A stretch of 39,961 nucleotides of DNA from DASXMX01 sp036794395. GTDB lineage: Bacteria > Planctomycetota > Phycisphaerae > Tepidisphaerales > Tepidisphaeraceae. The translations under genes were made by a program, and so were the position numbers. Position 1 is the stretch's first letter; each line of letters begins with the position of its first letter. The notes under the pieces are model-generated. The model had not been told where the DNA came from. It did no database searches and saw nothing but the letters and a program-made list of their open reading frames with translations. Where the stretch lies: contig DAIRGS010000025.1 in assembly GCA_036794395.1 (NCBI GenBank), positions 1 to 39,961 of the forward strand, written 5' to 3'. Positions 39,349 to 39,961 of the stretch are shown here, piece by piece.

Positions 39349-39961
39349 AGATTTCACTGCCGTACTTTCGGAATCGCCGGTATCTTAGGGGGATCGACTG
39401 GGTTGTCGGCGCGCTGCATGACGATGCGCGGAAGCGCGTGGGCGTAGGGGCGGTTTCGCAAGCGATCATTGAAGTTGAGGGGCGACTGGATGAGGGGCAG
39501 ATCCGGGACGTGCTCGACCGGATTTCCAAAAGATTCCCTCTGGTTCACGGCCGATTTGCGCGCGACTGGTTCAATCTTGCGCCGTATTGGAAGAGTCCGC
39601 GAGCAGGGGAATTCCCGATTCCACTGGAGGTGCGGGACGCTTCATCACTTGAGCAGGCGGATCGGTTGCTGGCCGACCACGTCAACACGCCTTTCACGTC
39701 GGATTCAGAGCATTTGCGGTTCATGCTGGTGCAGTTCGGGGCGGGGCGATCGGAATTGGGATTGGTGTTCGATCACCGGCTGCTGGACGCGTATGGGGCG
39801 GAGAGCTTTTTCCGGTTGATGGATGAGACACTTGCCGGTCGACTGGAGGAGGTCGCGCCGAAAATCAGCGTGACGGAGCCGGCCCATCTGGATCACTGGA
39901 AACGGCGGATGAGGTCGGGGCGGATGCTGAATCGAATGCTGATCAAGTTGCAGGAGAAGGA
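39345..39961 (+). CDS. Condensation-domain-like acyltransferase, cut by the window end
   Basis: The first 205 codons of a protein that begins at a TTG at 39345 overlapping the ACP stop (TTGA), with GGAAG five bases upstream. Residues include LVFDHRLLDAYGAESFF (about 144-160), a His-x-x-x-Asp-x-x-Gly pattern close to the HHxxxDG active-site motif of NRPS condensation domains and related chloramphenicol acetyltransferase-fold acyltransferases (first His here is Asp). It probably transfers or joins an ACP-bound acyl chain. The 3' part is beyond the window, so the length and full domain content are unknown. Confidence 0.7.
   Translation, partial: MKISLPYFRNRRYLRGIDWVVGALHDDARKRVGVGAVSQAIIEVEGRLDEGQIRDVLDRISKRFPLVHGRFARDWFNLAPYWKSPRAGEFPIPLEVRDASSLEQADRLLADHVNTPFTSDSEHLRFMLVQFGAGRSELGLVFDHRLLDAYGAESFFRLMDETLAGRLEEVAPKISVTEPAHLDHWKRRMRSGRMLNRMLIKLQEK

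Overview
The window looks like a chromosomal segment of a planctomycete, probably of the Phycisphaerae side of the phylum (the class is inference). The DNA is GC-rich. One predicted exported protein carries the planctomycete N-terminal sorting motif (ALESRKLLSA, the LEPxLLSA type), a DUF1580-like protein (a family I know mainly from planctomycetes) sits in the integrated element, and a small membrane protein has the LxSLLLCxxxxxLWxRSY start typical of this phylum. There is one 10-N assembly gap, at 35044-35053.

Layout. (1) 1 to about 7070: the integrase-proximal end of an integrated element, all genes on the minus strand, with a tyrosine recombinase next to a tRNA-Gly(GCC) whose 3' end faces the element; the far end lies outside the window. 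It holds a RepA/AAA_25-type ATPase, small DNA-binding-like proteins and four or more unrecognised proteins in overlapping order. (2) 7448-12000: a planctomycete exported helical protein, a large secreted multidomain protein, a membrane protein and a CsbD-like stress protein (57 aa). (3) 12267-15414: a translationally coupled three-gene unit (49-aa YLDPGTGS membrane peptide, NoeA-like methyltransferase, membrane-anchored alkaline-phosphatase-superfamily enzyme), probably acting on surface glycans or lipids. (4) 15476-22475: mostly single genes: NPP-type phosphodiesterase, 6-phosphogluconolactonase, FHA protein, lipase-like hydrolase, ATP-dependent DNA ligase, and a HicAB pair whose toxin gene is frameshifted.

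(5) 22479-34028: a long minus-strand operon of the MoxR-DUF58-BatA/VWA type. Transcription order is a Q-rich membrane coiled-coil protein, an NHL lipoprotein, a 1054-aa VWA/amidotransferase-like protein, MoxR ATPase, DUF58 and BatA/VWA. Every one of its five gene junctions carries an inverted repeat. Two of these inserts carry a small cargo gene (a four-helix-bundle IVP/S23-type protein; a GxxExxY protein) flanked by opposed arrays of 7- or 10-bp tandem repeats; one is an empty heptamer inverted repeat; two are longer inverted repeats of 23 and 33 bp. This recurrent architecture is the most interesting signal in the window.

(6) 34353-39961: a TPR protein fused to a YggX-like iron-trafficking domain, a MITE-like element with 6-bp perfect ends and a perfect 10-bp target duplication just at that gene's stop codon, and then the start of a biosynthetic cluster on the plus strand: flavin-dependent halogenase-like oxidoreductase, acyl carrier protein, ketosynthase, a degenerate ketosynthase without the catalytic cysteine (chain-length-factor-like), a second acyl carrier protein, and a condensation/acyltransferase-like protein cut by the window end. 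The product is unknown; an aryl-polyene-like or other type II PKS/FAS-derived lipid is a reasonable guess.
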